Positions 46,369 to 56,149 of a DNA stretch of 64,000 nucleotides are shown here, piece after piece (the stretch's first letter is position 1; every line of letters starts with the position of its first letter). The stretch covers positions 2,119,501-2,183,500 of the forward strand of contig NZ_CP043489.1 of NCBI RefSeq assembly GCF_008330945.1, given 5' to 3'. The DNA is from Labrys sp. KNU-23. GTDB lineage: Bacteria; Pseudomonadota; Alphaproteobacteria; Rhizobiales; Labraceae. The notes below the pieces were generated by a model. The model was not told the origin of the DNA and searched no databases. It worked only from the letters and a program-made list of their open reading frames with translations. Made by a program: the position numbers and the translations under genes.

Positions 46369-49245
46369 TCAGGATCCCGCCGGAGCCGGCGGGGTTGAAG
46401 GCTTGGCAGCAGCGGCAGGCTCCGCGACAGGAGCCTCCGCCTCGGGCTTGTCGCCCTGAAGTTTGGCGATGAGTGCCGCCTGCAGACCGGGTTCGAACAG
46501 AATGACCCGTTGCGGCGCCGCCGCAGCGCCCTGGCCGTGCAGGCGGATGCCCTTGGCCCGGAAATTCTTGAAGATGCGGGCGAGCAGGTCGCTCTTGACC
46601 GCAACCTGCGTTTCCATGCTGGCGACCATCACGATGAGTTCGAATTCGAGCCCGACCTCCATCGAGGTCATGTAGACCTGGGGCCGCGGCGTCGGCAGGA
46701 TGCGCGGATCGTCTTCCGGCGCCGCCAGCATGGCCGCTTTCACCGCATCGATGTCGCTGTCATAGAGCACGGTCAACGCGATGCGCAGCCGGCTCCAGGT
46801 GTTGCCATAGACCCAGTTCTTCACCGAGCCGGTGATCAGGGTCGAATTGGGAATGATCAGCGTGGCGCGGTCATAGGTCTCCAGCGTGGTGGAACGCACG
46901 CTGATGCGGCGGACATAGCCTTCCTCGCCGGCGGCAGCGATGATGTCGCCGACCCGGATCGGACGCTCGGCCAGCAGGATCAGGCCGGAAACGAAATTGC
47001 CGGCAATCCCCTGCAGGCCAAGACCGAGACCGACCGACAGACCGCCGGCGACGATGCCGATATTCTGCCAGCTCACGCCGATCTCGGACAGGCCGGCCGA
47101 AATGGCGAGGATGAAGCCGAGATAGCCGACGATGGTGGCAATCGAGTTCTGCACGCCCGAATCGAAGGAGGTGCGCGGCAGCAGCGTGTTGCCGAGCCAG
47201 CCCCTGATCAGGCGCATCACCGCCCAGATGACGAAGAACAGAAACAGGCCGCTGATGATCGAGGAGGGTGAGATCGTCAGCTCGCCGATCTTGAAACCGA
47301 AATAGGCCCGCTGGATCGCCGGGGCCATGTCGGTCGAATAAAGGCCGAAAGGCAGGCCGAGGCTGCCGACGGCAAAGAGGATGATCAGGAAGCGCAGGAC
47401 GCCGGACAGCAGGGTTGCCCCGAAAGTAACCTGCTTGGAGGTGACGCCGATGGTGCTCGCCACCGCGCGGCGGCGGTCGACATCCGAGATCAACCGCTCG
47501 GTCAGAGCCGAATCGATCAGCGTGGTGAGCAGATAGCTCGCCGCCACCACGCACAGGACGAGCAGCGGGAAGACCGCGGCCGCCACCGCGAGCGTGCTGT
47601 AGCCGATGGCAAGGCACACCGCCATCACCATCACGGAGAGCCAGCCGATCGGCCTGAGAATGTCGAGCCCTGTCAGATCCTCGTCAGGCGCCAGCGTACG
47701 CCCGTCCACCACCGTCGGCGGCGCGTTGCGGATACGGATGAGCAGGGAGACGATGATGGCGAGATAGAGGATCGCCGAAATCGTTTCGCGGGCAACGCTG
47801 AGGGAAGGATCGGCGTGGAGATGCTCGATGACGCCATTCAGCAGAACGGACAGGCCCAACGCGACTGCGAGCCAGCCCATGCGCCGTCCGATACGGCGGA
47901 CGGCCCAGTCGCTCAGGGGCAGCAGTCGCAGTTCGGCATGGCCCTCGGCCAGGACCGCCTGTGCCAGGGCCCACAGGCCGAAGCCGATCGAGGAGGCGGC
48001 GATCAGGCTCGAGCCGTAATCGGCGAGCACCCTCTCCGGCAAGAGCCCGGAAAAACCGAACGCCAGCACCGTCACGGTGATCCCAACCGGCACGCCGAGC
48101 ATGATGTGGACGATGCCGAGCACCGCATCGAGCGAGGCGACATAGCGCCGGGAGGCCCGCTTGCTGCGTGGCAGGCGGGCGCGCCAACGCTGGATACGCA
48201 GGCGCAGGAACTGCGTGACGGCATAGCCGATGGCGATGGTCAAAAGAAAGATGGCGATGCTGGTGGAATTGACCTTCGACACCAGATAGCTGCTATGGTG
48301 CGAAAACTCACCCCTTGCCAGCTCCCCCGCCCTGGGCAGGTTTTCCAGTACCGGAAGCCAGAACTCACCGGAGAAAGGGCTGTTGCCACTCTTGAGCAGG
48401 CGACCGGTGAGCTGCTCGCGCTGCCGCTCGGTGATGGCATTGGAGAGGTTTGCCGCCCGCGTGGACTGGTCTCCCGCAACCTTGACCACGTCGGTGAGTT
48501 GCTTTTGCAGATTGCTTTGCGTACTGCGCGTCTCGGCGATATCGGCGCTTTCGGACGGGTCGGGATCCCCCAGCTTTGCCAGCCTCGCCTTGGACTGGTC
48601 CAGCAAAGGCGAGACTGTCGCCTGCAGCGCGGAGAGATTGGTGATGGCCGTATCCACCGTGCTGCGCAACTCATCCAGGATCTTCGACGCGTTCTCCTGA
48701 TCGGCGGGGAGGCTGGTCAGAGCCGCTTCCACCCCGTCGAGCGCCTTCTGCTCCTTGGCCAGCGCATTGTTGAAGGGGCGGACTGTGATGGTGTTGCCAA
48801 GCTGGTCGGCGCGCGAGATCTGCTTTTGCGTCTCGGCGGCGACATCGTTCAGCTTGGCGAGCAGATCGGAGGCCGCCTTGCGGGCTTCCGTCGTGGCCTT
48901 GGCCTCGGGTGGATCGACCGGCTTGGGCTGCGGCGGAAAGGCGTCGAGCGCCGCCTTGGCCTTGTCGCGGGCCGGGATCATGGTGCCCAGCAACGCAACG
49001 AGATCCGCACGCCTCTTGCTGACCGTCTCGCGCAGATCCTGCAGGGATTTCTGCGCTTCGTCCCCACTATCGGTAATGGTGGCGAGCTGTGTCGCGATAT
49101 CGTCGAGCGACTTCCTGTCGAGGGCCAGCCCCGACTGGAAACCGGTCAGCGCCTCGGCATCCTGCGCCCTCGCTGCCATCGGAGCGGCGACTAATGTGAG
49201 GAGCAGGCTGCACAGCAGCAGAAAGCGGGAAAGCGAACGAAACAT
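46369..49245 (-). CDS. Large MscS-family mechanosensitive channel (DUF3772 type)
   Basis: A 958-residue channel. A signal peptide (MFRSLSRFLLLCSLLLTLVA, cleavage after ARA) is followed by a periplasmic coiled-coil-rich region (about 30-320) of the DUF3772 kind, a bundle of about ten membrane helices, and the C-terminal MscS core: LGLQGIAGNFVSGLILLAER then PIRVGD, with the pore-lining glycine/alanine pattern in SVGLGLGLQG just before it. Such channels release solutes on hypo-osmotic shock. The last 40 residues are Ala/Pro-rich. Confidence 0.92.
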   Translation of the reverse strand: MFRSLSRFLLLCSLLLTLVAAPMAARAQDAEALTGFQSGLALDRKSLDDIATQLATITDSGDEAQKSLQDLRETVSKRRADLVALLGTMIPARDKAKAALDAFPPQPKPVDPPEAKATTEARKAASDLLAKLNDVAAETQKQISRADQLGNTITVRPFNNALAKEQKALDGVEAALTSLPADQENASKILDELRSTVDTAITNLSALQATVSPLLDQSKARLAKLGDPDPSESADIAETRSTQSNLQKQLTDVVKVAGDQSTRAANLSNAITERQREQLTGRLLKSGNSPFSGEFWLPVLENLPRAGELARGEFSHHSSYLVSKVNSTSIAIFLLTIAIGYAVTQFLRLRIQRWRARLPRSKRASRRYVASLDAVLGIVHIMLGVPVGITVTVLAFGFSGLLPERVLADYGSSLIAASSIGFGLWALAQAVLAEGHAELRLLPLSDWAVRRIGRRMGWLAVALGLSVLLNGVIEHLHADPSLSVARETISAILYLAIIVSLLIRIRNAPPTVVDGRTLAPDEDLTGLDILRPIGWLSVMVMAVCLAIGYSTLAVAAAVFPLLVLCVVAASYLLTTLIDSALTERLISDVDRRRAVASTIGVTSKQVTFGATLLSGVLRFLIILFAVGSLGLPFGLYSTDMAPAIQRAYFGFKIGELTISPSSIISGLFLFFVIWAVMRLIRGWLGNTLLPRTSFDSGVQNSIATIVGYLGFILAISAGLSEIGVSWQNIGIVAGGLSVGLGLGLQGIAGNFVSGLILLAERPIRVGDIIAAAGEEGYVRRISVRSTTLETYDRATLIIPNSTLITGSVKNWVYGNTWSRLRIALTVLYDSDIDAVKAAMLAAPEDDPRILPTPRPQVYMTSMEVGLEFELIVMVASMETQVAVKSDLLARIFKNFRAKGIRLHGQGAAAAPQRVILFEPGLQAALIAKLQGDKPEAEAPVAEPAAAAKPSTPPAPAGS

Positions 49246-49257
49246 GGCGCGAAACTA

Positions 49258-49346
49258 GAGTGTTTTGCGCTTTGGTGGAATCACCAAGAAGCGCAAAACA
49301 CGCGTCAAAATGGGAGAACCAGAGCAAAGCTGCATTTCCGCTGAAA
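49258..49346. repeat. Dispersed element family A, copy 3
   Basis: Reads GTGTTTTGCGCTTTGGTGGA, ATCACCAAGAAGCGCAAAAC, then GGGAGAACCAGAGCAAAGC and a degenerate end. It is in the opposite orientation to copy 2. The first half can fold into a hairpin (TTTTGCGCTT with AAGCGCAAAA). It begins 12 bases upstream of the MscS-type start codon. Confidence 0.7.
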
Positions 49347-49430
49347 GCCCCCTGCTCCGAAGGCTGTTACGGCCTGATGGCGGAATTTGCAGGCGGCATT
49401 ATGGCATCACGGCCTGGTTCGATGCCTAAA

Positions 49431-49913
49431 TCAGTGTGGAGGTGCCCTTTTCTCGAAGACATCGAGGGAAAAGGGGCCGATATTTTCTTCCATCAGGCGC
49501 CATCCCATTCCGGCATAGAAGCTGCGCTTGTCGACCTCGGCGCAGAGATAGGCCTGGCCGAAACCACGGCGGAAGGCGAGTTCCGCCACAGCCTCCACGA
49601 TGCCGGCGCCGTGCCTCTGGCGGCGGAATTCCGGCTCGATCCACACGGCGGCGACCCAGGGCGTGAGCGCCGGGCGCTCCTCGAGATCACTGGCGATCAG
49701 CGAGGCCGTACCAATGAAATCATTGCCCTGATGTGCCACCAGGCAGGCCGGCAATGCGCCCGTAGCCGTCAAATTCTCGGCGAACAGGCCCGCCACGGTT
49801 TCGAGGGCCTCGCCTTGCTCCTGCCACCAGGCCCGCCAGACGCGGTCGGCGACCACGTCGAGGAAATGGGGCTGGTCACGCAGGTCGGAAATCTCGATGG
49901 CACTCACAATCAA
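49431..49913 (-). CDS. GNAT-family N-acetyltransferase
   Basis: A 160-residue GNAT protein. Motif A is seen in AAVWIEPEFRRQRHGAGIVE, with the RxxGxG/A acetyl-CoA loop slightly altered (RRQRHGAG). Other elements are IGTASLIASDLEERPALTPW and CAEVDKRSFYAGMGWRLME. It transfers an acetyl group to an amine; the substrate is unknown. Its ATG overlaps the upstream GNAT stop by four bases, and it is the last gene of the aminotransferase-BKACE operon. Confidence 0.88.
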   Translation of the reverse strand: MIVSAIEISDLRDQPHFLDVVADRVWRAWWQEQGEALETVAGLFAENLTATGALPACLVAHQGNDFIGTASLIASDLEERPALTPWVAAVWIEPEFRRQRHGAGIVEAVAELAFRRGFGQAYLCAEVDKRSFYAGMGWRLMEENIGPFSLDVFEKRAPPH

Positions 49914-50383
49914 CTCTTCTCAATCAGATCGATGAAACCAGGCTCGTCCAGCACCAGGAAGCGATCATGGTCGAGCGTGCGGAAGCCGTGCCGCCGGTAG
50001 AAACGCAGCCCCGCCTCATTGCCGGCATCGAGGTCGAGGCGCATGAAGCGCGCACCGCGCCGATGGCCACGGCGGGCCGCCTCGGCCAGCAGGCGGATGC
50101 CGATCCGATCATTGCGCCATTGCGGCGCGACATAGAGGTCGACCACGAAGATGCCATTGGCGCCGCGCCAGGTGGAGAAACTGTCCTGGTGCACGAGATA
50201 GCCGGCGAGTTCGCCCTCGGCCGCCTCCGCGACGACGATGCCGATGCGCGGAGCCTCCCCGCAGGCCTCGGCCCGCAGGATATCGCCTGTCGTGCCGGCC
50301 TTGACTCCGAACAGTGCCGCAAGCTCGCCCACCATCGCCGCGACGGCATCGCAATCCTGCGGCGTGGCGGGACGGATCCGCAT
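49910..50383 (-). CDS. GNAT-family N-acetyltransferase
   Basis: A 157-residue GNAT protein: MRIRPATPQDCDAVAAMVGE start, FVVDLYVAPQWRNDRIGIRL as motif A with a modified acetyl-CoA loop (RNDRIG), and LDAGNEAGLRFYRRHGFRTL as motif B. ATG at 50383 overlaps the BKACE stop (TGATG) and gives the family start; a longer frame upstream is antisense-like in composition. It belongs to an operon with the aminotransferase and BKACE genes and a second GNAT, which suggests a pathway using an N-acetylated intermediate. Confidence 0.88.
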   Translation of the reverse strand: MRIRPATPQDCDAVAAMVGELAALFGVKAGTTGDILRAEACGEAPRIGIVVAEAAEGELAGYLVHQDSFSTWRGANGIFVVDLYVAPQWRNDRIGIRLLAEAARRGHRRGARFMRLDLDAGNEAGLRFYRRHGFRTLDHDRFLVLDEPGFIDLIEKS

Positions 50384-51294
50384 CAGCGCGGCCGGATGCC
50401 GATGATGGCGCGCGCCTCGTCCGGCGTGGCGATGGCCAGGCCCAGTTCCTCCAGGATGGTGCGAATCTTGGTAACCTGCTGGGCATTGGAGCTGGCGAGT
50501 TGCCCCTTGCCGATCCACAGATTGTCCTCGAGTCCGACGCGGACATGGCCGCCCATCACCGCCGCCATGGTGCCGAGTGCCATCTGGTTGCGTCCGGCCG
50601 CCAGCATCGACCACTCGTAATCATTGCCGAACAGCTTGTCGGCCGTACGGCGCATGTCGACCACGCTGTCGGGATTGGCGCCGATACCGCCGAGGATGCC
50701 GAGCACGGTCTGCACGAACAGCGGCGGCTTCACCAGCTTGCGGTCGAGGAAATGGGCGAGCGTGTAGAGGTGACCGACATCATAGCATTCGAACTCGAAC
50801 CGCGTGCCGAGGGGGCCCATGGTGGTGAGGATGTGTTCGATATCGGCCAGCGTGTTCTTGAACATGCCGCCGCGGGTCGCCTCCAGGAAGGGCACCTCCC
50901 AATCGTGCTTCCATTCGCGCGGCCGCTCCAACATCGGATAGAGCCCGAAATTCATGGTGCCCAGATTGAGAGAGCACATTTCGGGCTGGAGGCTCGCAGG
51001 CCCCTTCAGGCGCTCCTCGATGCTCATGCGGGCCGAGCCGCCGGTGGTGATGTTGACGATGGCGTCGACAGCCTCGCGGATGCGCGGCACGAATTGCTCG
51101 AAGACAGTCACATCGGGCGTCGGCGCTCCCGTCTGGGGATCGCGGGCATGCAGATGCAGCACGGCAGCCCCGGCCTCTGCCGCCTCGATGGCGGAGGTGG
51201 CGATCTGGTCCGGCGTCACCGGCAAATGCGGCGACATGGACGGCGTATGGATCGAGCCGGTGATCGCGCAGGAAATGATGACCTTGTTCGCCAT
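50383..51294 (-). CDS. BKACE-family beta-keto acid cleavage enzyme (Kce-like)
   Basis: A 303-residue TIM-barrel enzyme of the BKACE family, named after 3-keto-5-aminohexanoate cleavage enzyme. Members condense a beta-keto acid with acetyl-CoA to give acetoacetate and a new acyl-CoA. It starts MANKVIISCAITGSIHTPSM; the zinc site HLHARDPQTG is near residue 48, with the conserved NITTGGSARMSIEERL and FECYDVGHLYTLAHFL downstream. The exact keto acid varies within the family. The linked class III aminotransferase, whose stop is eight bases before this start, could make the keto acid. Confidence 0.9.
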   Translation of the reverse strand: MANKVIISCAITGSIHTPSMSPHLPVTPDQIATSAIEAAEAGAAVLHLHARDPQTGAPTPDVTVFEQFVPRIREAVDAIVNITTGGSARMSIEERLKGPASLQPEMCSLNLGTMNFGLYPMLERPREWKHDWEVPFLEATRGGMFKNTLADIEHILTTMGPLGTRFEFECYDVGHLYTLAHFLDRKLVKPPLFVQTVLGILGGIGANPDSVVDMRRTADKLFGNDYEWSMLAAGRNQMALGTMAAVMGGHVRVGLEDNLWIGKGQLASSNAQQVTKIRTILEELGLAIATPDEARAIIGIRPR

Positions 51295-51302
51295 GACAGC
51301 CT

Positions 51303-52724
51303 CTATGCTCCAATATCCTTGAGGGCCTGGCGCAGCGATACCGCAAAGCGCCCGGCAATTTCGCTCAACTCGCCGTCCGTGGCGTTGTAGGGCGGCGCCA
51401 GGATCACGGTGTCGCCCTTGATACCGTCGACGTTCCCGCCCGAAGGGTAGCAGATCAGCCCATTGGCGAAGGCGCGCGCACGGATCCTGAGGAACAAAGC
51501 CTTGTCCGCCGGGAAGGGCTCCTTGTTTTCCAGATCCTCGACGATCTCGATGCCGGTGAAGAAGCCGCGGCCCCTGATATCGCCGATCTGGGCAATGCCG
51601 TGGAGGGCATCGGCCAAAATGCGCTTGAACTCCTCGCCTTTCACGGCGACGCGTTGCACCAGCCCGTCGCGCTCGACGATGCGCTGCACGGCGACGCCGG
51701 CCGCACAGGCAGCGGTATGGCCGGTGAAGGTGTGGCCGGTCTGCGGCCCGCCGTCGACGGCGTTGATCGGCTCGGCGACCCTGTCGGAATAGACGGCAGC
51801 CCCAAGCGGCAGATAACCCCCGCCCAGGCCCTTGGCCACCGTCATGATGTCGGGGAAGACGCCGTCATGTTCGAGCGCCCGCCAGGTGCCGCAGCGTCCG
51901 GCGCCGCACATCACCTCGTCGGCGATCATCAGCACGCCGTAGCGGTCGCAGATCTCGCGTACCTTCCTGGCATAGCCCGGTGGCGCCGGCACCACGCCCC
52001 CGGCCGCGCCCACCACCGGCTCGAACACGAAGGCGGCGACCTTGTCGGGGCCGAGTTCCAGGATCTTGTCTTCCAATTCCTGCGCGCAGGCCGCGCCGAC
52101 ATCCTCCGGCGCCACGCCGGCCGGCGGCCGGTAGACATTGGCGGGCGATATCAGCGGCACGTCGACGAGCGCGCCCTCGAAGGAGAGGCGGCGCTCGCGG
52201 AAGCCCGACAGCGCCAGGGCGCCCAGCGTGTTGCCGTGCCAGGAACGCTCGCGCGAAATGAAGCGCCGCCGGCTCATCTCACCCCGCGCCGCGAAATATT
52301 GCAGAGCCAGCTTCAGGGCCGATTCCACCGCCTCCGAACCGCCGGAGACGAACACCATCTGCCGGAGCGTGCCGCCGCAGAGCCGGCCGACCCGCTCGGT
52401 CAATTCCTCCAGCGGATCGGAGGTGAAATTGTAGCGATAGCCATGGGCGATGCGATCGAGCTGGTCCTTGATCGCCTGGTTGACCTCTTCATTGCCATGG
52501 CCGAGGCAATAGACGGCGGGACCACCCGAGCCGTCGAGATATTGCTTGCCATCGACATCGGTGAGCACGAGGCCCTTGCCCCAGGCGATCTTCGGCAAGC
52601 CTGCCCCCGCCACCGAGGTCGATTCCGCGACGTCGCCCACCATTCCCGTCTCCATGCCCGAAAGCCCCGCGCCGATCGGTTCGACGCCCTGTTTTGTAGG
52701 ACTTATGGAAGGCCATGTCGGCAA
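51303..52724 (-). CDS. Class III (PLP) aminotransferase
   Basis: A 473-residue omega-type aminotransferase. [20 protein letters not shown] is the conserved cofactor region, [18 protein letters not shown] and [16 protein letters not shown] hold the PLP-contacting glutamate and aspartate, and [15 protein letters not shown] contains the Schiff-base lysine. The family moves amino groups from terminal amines or beta/gamma-amino acids. Start is uncertain: ATG codons at 52655 and 52643 would remove an atypical N-terminal stretch. It leads an operon with BKACE and two GNAT genes. Confidence 0.9.
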   Translation of the reverse strand: MPTWPSISPTKQGVEPIGAGLSGMETGMVGDVAESTSVAGAGLPKIAWGKGLVLTDVDGKQYLDGSGGPAVYCLGHGNEEVNQAIKDQLDRIAHGYRYNFTSDPLEELTERVGRLCGGTLRQMVFVSGGSEAVESALKLALQYFAARGEMSRRRFISRERSWHGNTLGALALSGFRERRLSFEGALVDVPLISPANVYRPPAGVAPEDVGAACAQELEDKILELGPDKVAAFVFEPVVGAAGGVVPAPPGYARKVREICDRYGVLMIADEVMCGAGRCGTWRALEHDGVFPDIMTVAKGLGGGYLPLGAAVYSDRVAEPINAVDGGPQTGHTFTGHTAACAAGVAVQRIVERDGLVQRVAVKGEEFKRILADALHGIAQIGDIRGRGFFTGIEIVEDLENKEPFPADKALFLRIRARAFANGLICYPSGGNVDGIKGDTVILAPPYNATDGELSEIAGRFAVSLRQALKDIGA

Positions 52725-52757
52725 GCGTCAAGCGCAGCAAAGCCGCAGGTATCTTCG

Positions 52758-52830
52758 GAGCGCGGACTTCGCAGCGCTCCCGGCACTACTTGATCTTGCC
52801 CTTCAATCCACGCATGGTCCGCTCTTTCGC
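52758..52830. repeat. Dispersed element family B, copy 3 (degenerate)
   Basis: GGAGCGCGGACTTCGC opens the unit exactly as in copy 1. The far end has only GGTCCGCTCTTTC, the inner stem of copy 1, so the outer arm appears lost. It lies between the aminotransferase and pncB starts, in the region from which both are transcribed. Confidence 0.5.
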
Positions 52831-52858
52831 CGGCTATGATGGCTTTGGGGCACTTTTC

Positions 52859-54160
52859 ATGAATATCGATATTGCCAAGAGGGTGTATGATCGGACCTGG
52901 AAGCTCGATCCGATCGTCCGCAGCCTCCTGGACACGGACTTCTACAAGCTCCTGATGCTGCAGCCCATCCATGCCCGGCATGAGAATGTGCGCACCACCT
53001 TCACCGTGATCAACCGCACCAAGTCGATCAACCTGGCCGAGGTGATCGACGAAAGGGAACTGCGCGACCAGCTCGACCACGCCCGCACGCTACGCTTCGG
53101 CAAGCGAGAGCTGATCTGGCTGCGCGGCAACACCTTCTATGGCAAGCAGCAGATCTTCCGGCCGGAATTCCTGAGCTGGCTCGCCAATTTCAGCCTGCCG
53201 GACTACGATCTGCGCATCGAGAACGGCGATTATGTGCTCGAATTCGACGCGCCCTGGAGCCAGGCCACCATGTGGGAGGTGCCGGCGCTCGCCATCATCA
53301 ACGAGCTGAAATCCAGGGCCGCCACCCGCTCCATGGGCCGCTTCGAGCTCGACATCCTCTATGCCCGCGCCAAGGCCAAGCTGTGGGATAAGATCGAGCG
53401 GCTGAAGAAGCTGGAAAACCTGAAGATCTCCGATTTCGGCACCAGGCGGCGCCATTCCTTCCTGTGGCAGAGCTGGTGCGTGGAGGCGATGAAGGAGGGG
53501 CTGGGCAACGCCTTCGTCGGCACCTCCAACGTGCTGCTCGCCATGAACAACGACCTGGAATCGATCGGCACCAACGCCCATGAGCTGCCGATGGTCTATG
53601 CGGCGCTGTGCGAGGAGGATGGCTGCCTGCGCGAGTCGCCCTACAAGGTGCTGGAGATGTGGCGCGACTTCTATGACGGCAATCTGCTGATCGTGCTGCC
53701 CGATACTTTCGGCACCGCTGCCTTCCTGGAACGAGCCCCCGACTGGGTGGCCGACTGGACCGGCATGCGCCCCGACTCCAAGCCGATCCAGCAGGCCGGC
53801 GAGGAGATCATCGCCTGGTACAGGGCGCGGGGCCGCGACCCGGCCAAGAAGCTGATCATCTTCTCCGACGGCCTCGACATCGATTCCATCGAGACCGCCC
53901 ATAGGAATTTCAATGGCCGCATGCGCCCCTCCTATGGCTGGGGCACCAACCTCACCAATGATTTCCGTGGCTGCGGCTCGCATCCCATCCCTCTGCTCGA
54001 TCCGATCTCGCTGGTCTGCAAGATCACTTCGGTCAACGGCAAGCCGGCGGTGAAGCTCTCGGACAACCTCGCCAAGGCCACCGGCGGCAAGGAGGCGATC
54101 GATCGCTACCTGAAAGTCTTCGGTGAGGAAGGCCGCGGGGTGCAGGCGGTGAGCGTCTAG
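52859..54160 (+). CDS. pncB: Nicotinate phosphoribosyltransferase
   Basis: A 433-residue enzyme that converts nicotinate and PRPP to nicotinate mononucleotide in NAD salvage. It starts [63 protein letters not shown] with the phosphorylated histidine region ([11 protein letters not shown]), and [16 protein letters not shown] are family signatures. [12 protein letters not shown] near residue 370 binds the phosphoribosyl group. ATG at 52859 is chosen because an upstream extension of 48 residues would pass through the repeat unit. Confidence 0.95.
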   Translation: MNIDIAKRVYDRTWKLDPIVRSLLDTDFYKLLMLQPIHARHENVRTTFTVINRTKSINLAEVIDERELRDQLDHARTLRFGKRELIWLRGNTFYGKQQIFRPEFLSWLANFSLPDYDLRIENGDYVLEFDAPWSQATMWEVPALAIINELKSRAATRSMGRFELDILYARAKAKLWDKIERLKKLENLKISDFGTRRRHSFLWQSWCVEAMKEGLGNAFVGTSNVLLAMNNDLESIGTNAHELPMVYAALCEEDGCLRESPYKVLEMWRDFYDGNLLIVLPDTFGTAAFLERAPDWVADWTGMRPDSKPIQQAGEEIIAWYRARGRDPAKKLIIFSDGLDIDSIETAHRNFNGRMRPSYGWGTNLTNDFRGCGSHPIPLLDPISLVCKITSVNGKPAVKLSDNLAKATGGKEAIDRYLKVFGEEGRGVQAVSV

Positions 54161-54197
54161 CATCGCCTGAGCCGGGACATGGCCCTTAGAGTCGGCG

Positions 54198-55130
54198 TCA
54201 CTCCGGCAGTTCGACCGCCACCCGTCGGCCCAACGGCCGCTTCAGCAGCTGCGCCGCGATCACTCCGGCGAGCACCAGGCCGCCGCCGATGACGTGGTAG
54301 GAGCGGATCGGCTCGCCCAGCATGACGATGGCGGCGAGCGCCGTGAACACCGGCAGCAGGTTGAGGAAGATGGCACAGCGGCTGGGGCCGAGCTGCTCGA
54401 CGCCGCGGATCCACAAGACCGGCAGCACCACCGAGGCGGCACAGCCGGCATAGGCGATCAGCGGCAGCGTCTCCGTGTTGAGGGCCCTGAGCGGTGCCGA
54501 CGTCGCCAGCAGGGCCGGGAACATCACGGCCAGCGAGCACAAAGCCTGCATATAGGTCGATTGCCAGCCCGTAACCGGCAGGTTCCAGCGCTTGAGCAGC
54601 ACCGAATAGAGCGCATAGACCAGGCCCGCCAGCAGCATCAGGGCATCGCCGGGATGCACGCCGTCCCGCACGAGGCTGGCGAGATCGCCGACGCTGACCA
54701 GATAGACGATGCCGACGATCGAGAGGATGCCCCCGCCGATCATGCCGATGGTCGGCCGCTCGCCCAGCATCAGCGCGCTCAAGGCCACCGTCAGCAGGGG
54801 CGACAACGCCGTGAACACCGCCATATTGGTCGCCGTGGTCGAGCCGGCGGCGAGATAGGACAGGCTCTGGAACAGGCACATGGCCAGGAAACCGAGCACC
54901 GCGAATTGCCCGAGATGGCGCCAGAGCACCACCCGGTTGCGCCAAGCCGGCAGGCCGACGAAGAGGGTCATCAGGCCGATCGCCAGAACGAGACGATAGA
55001 AGGTGATGGCCTGCGGCCCGATCGCATGGGCCGACAGCCTGGAGACGATGACATTGCCGGCCCACAGGACGATGGCAAAGAAGGGATAAAGCAAGGACAG
55101 GGGACTGGCGGAGGTGGACTGGGAGGACAT
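54198..55130 (-). CDS. DMT-family transporter (EamA)
   Basis: A 310-residue ten-helix exporter with two EamA repeats. The first half includes WAGNVIVSRLSAHAIGPQAI and LSYLAAGSTTATNMAVFTAL, the second GVHPGDALMLLAGLVYALYS and RCAIFLNLLPVFTALAAIVM. EamA exporters move amino acids or other metabolites out of the cell. It is divergent from the AraC-type regulator at 55221 with 90 bases between starts, so that regulator probably controls it. Confidence 0.92.
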   Translation of the reverse strand: MSSQSTSASPLSLLYPFFAIVLWAGNVIVSRLSAHAIGPQAITFYRLVLAIGLMTLFVGLPAWRNRVVLWRHLGQFAVLGFLAMCLFQSLSYLAAGSTTATNMAVFTALSPLLTVALSALMLGERPTIGMIGGGILSIVGIVYLVSVGDLASLVRDGVHPGDALMLLAGLVYALYSVLLKRWNLPVTGWQSTYMQALCSLAVMFPALLATSAPLRALNTETLPLIAYAGCAASVVLPVLWIRGVEQLGPSRCAIFLNLLPVFTALAAIVMLGEPIRSYHVIGGGLVLAGVIAAQLLKRPLGRRVAVELPE

Positions 55131-55220
55131 GGCATACCCGTGAAGTGAACGGTGCGGACACTGCCGCTTTTCACCAAGTCCGTCTCACGCTAATCTAACA
55201 TTGACTATTGCGATTGAGAC

Positions 55221-55994
55221 ATGAACGACGACCGCACCACCCGTCATCTCGCCTTCCACGACACCGAACGTGCCGTCGTGGCGATGGAGATCGATTACCC
55301 CGACGGCAGCGACACCGGCTGGCATGCCCATCCGCGCGCGCAGCTGCTCTATGCCATCCAGGGCGTGATGATCGTGCGCTCGCAGGCCGGCAGCTGGGTG
55401 GTGCCGCCCAACCGCGCCGTCTGGCTGGTTGGCGGCCTGGAGCACGAAGTGCGCATGTGCGGCGAGGTCAAGATCCGCACCGTCTTCATCGATCCCACCG
55501 TCTCCCCTGCCCTGCCCGGCGACAATTGCGTGATCGCCGTCTCGCCCCTGCTGCGCGAACTGATCGTCGCGGCGGTCGCCATCCCGCTCGATCATCCCAC
55601 CGGCGGCCGCGACGAGAGGCTGATGCAGCTGCTGCTCGACGAGCTCAGGCTTCTCGATGTCCTGCCGCTCCATCTGCCGATGCCGAGGGATGTTCGCCTG
55701 CGTACCGTCTGCCGGCACCTGATCGCCCACCCCGAAGACGAGGAGACGGCGCAGGACTGGGCGCGGCGGCTCGGCATCACGCCCAAGACGGTGCACCGGC
55801 TGTTCGCCAGCCAGACGGGGCTCACCTTCGGGCAATGGCGCCAGCAGGCAAGGCTGCTCTTCGCCCTGGAGCGCCTGGCTGCCGGCGCCCGCATCATCGA
55901 TGTCGCCTATGACAGCGGCTATGCCAGCCAGAGTGCCTTCACGGCGATGTTCCGGCGGCATTTCGGCCTGCCGCCGAGTGAATTCTATCGCTGA
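55221..55994 (+). CDS. AraC-family regulator with cupin domain
   Basis: A 257-residue regulator. The N-terminal cupin-like sensor has TGWHAHPRAQLLYAIQGVMI and SWVVPPNRAVWLVGGLEHEV. The C-terminal AraC domain has LGITPKTVHRLFASQTGLTF and IDVAYDSGYASQSAFTAMFR then RHFGLPPSEFYR, the two helix-turn-helix units. This layout is that of regulators divergent from single exporters, as here with the EamA gene. The effector is unknown. Confidence 0.92.
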   Translation: MNDDRTTRHLAFHDTERAVVAMEIDYPDGSDTGWHAHPRAQLLYAIQGVMIVRSQAGSWVVPPNRAVWLVGGLEHEVRMCGEVKIRTVFIDPTVSPALPGDNCVIAVSPLLRELIVAAVAIPLDHPTGGRDERLMQLLLDELRLLDVLPLHLPMPRDVRLRTVCRHLIAHPEDEETAQDWARRLGITPKTVHRLFASQTGLTFGQWRQQARLLFALERLAAGARIIDVAYDSGYASQSAFTAMFRRHFGLPPSEFYR

Positions 55995-56149
55995 GTACGC
56001 CATACCCCGCCTGGCAGCAGCCATGGGAAGGGAATGACAGCCGCCTGCCGTACCGCCGCCTCGGCATGCCGACAGGACTTGCCGACAGGACTTGCCAAGC
56101 CCGCCTACCTTGCTTCAAACAGACATCCTCCCTTTTTCGGATTCCTTTC

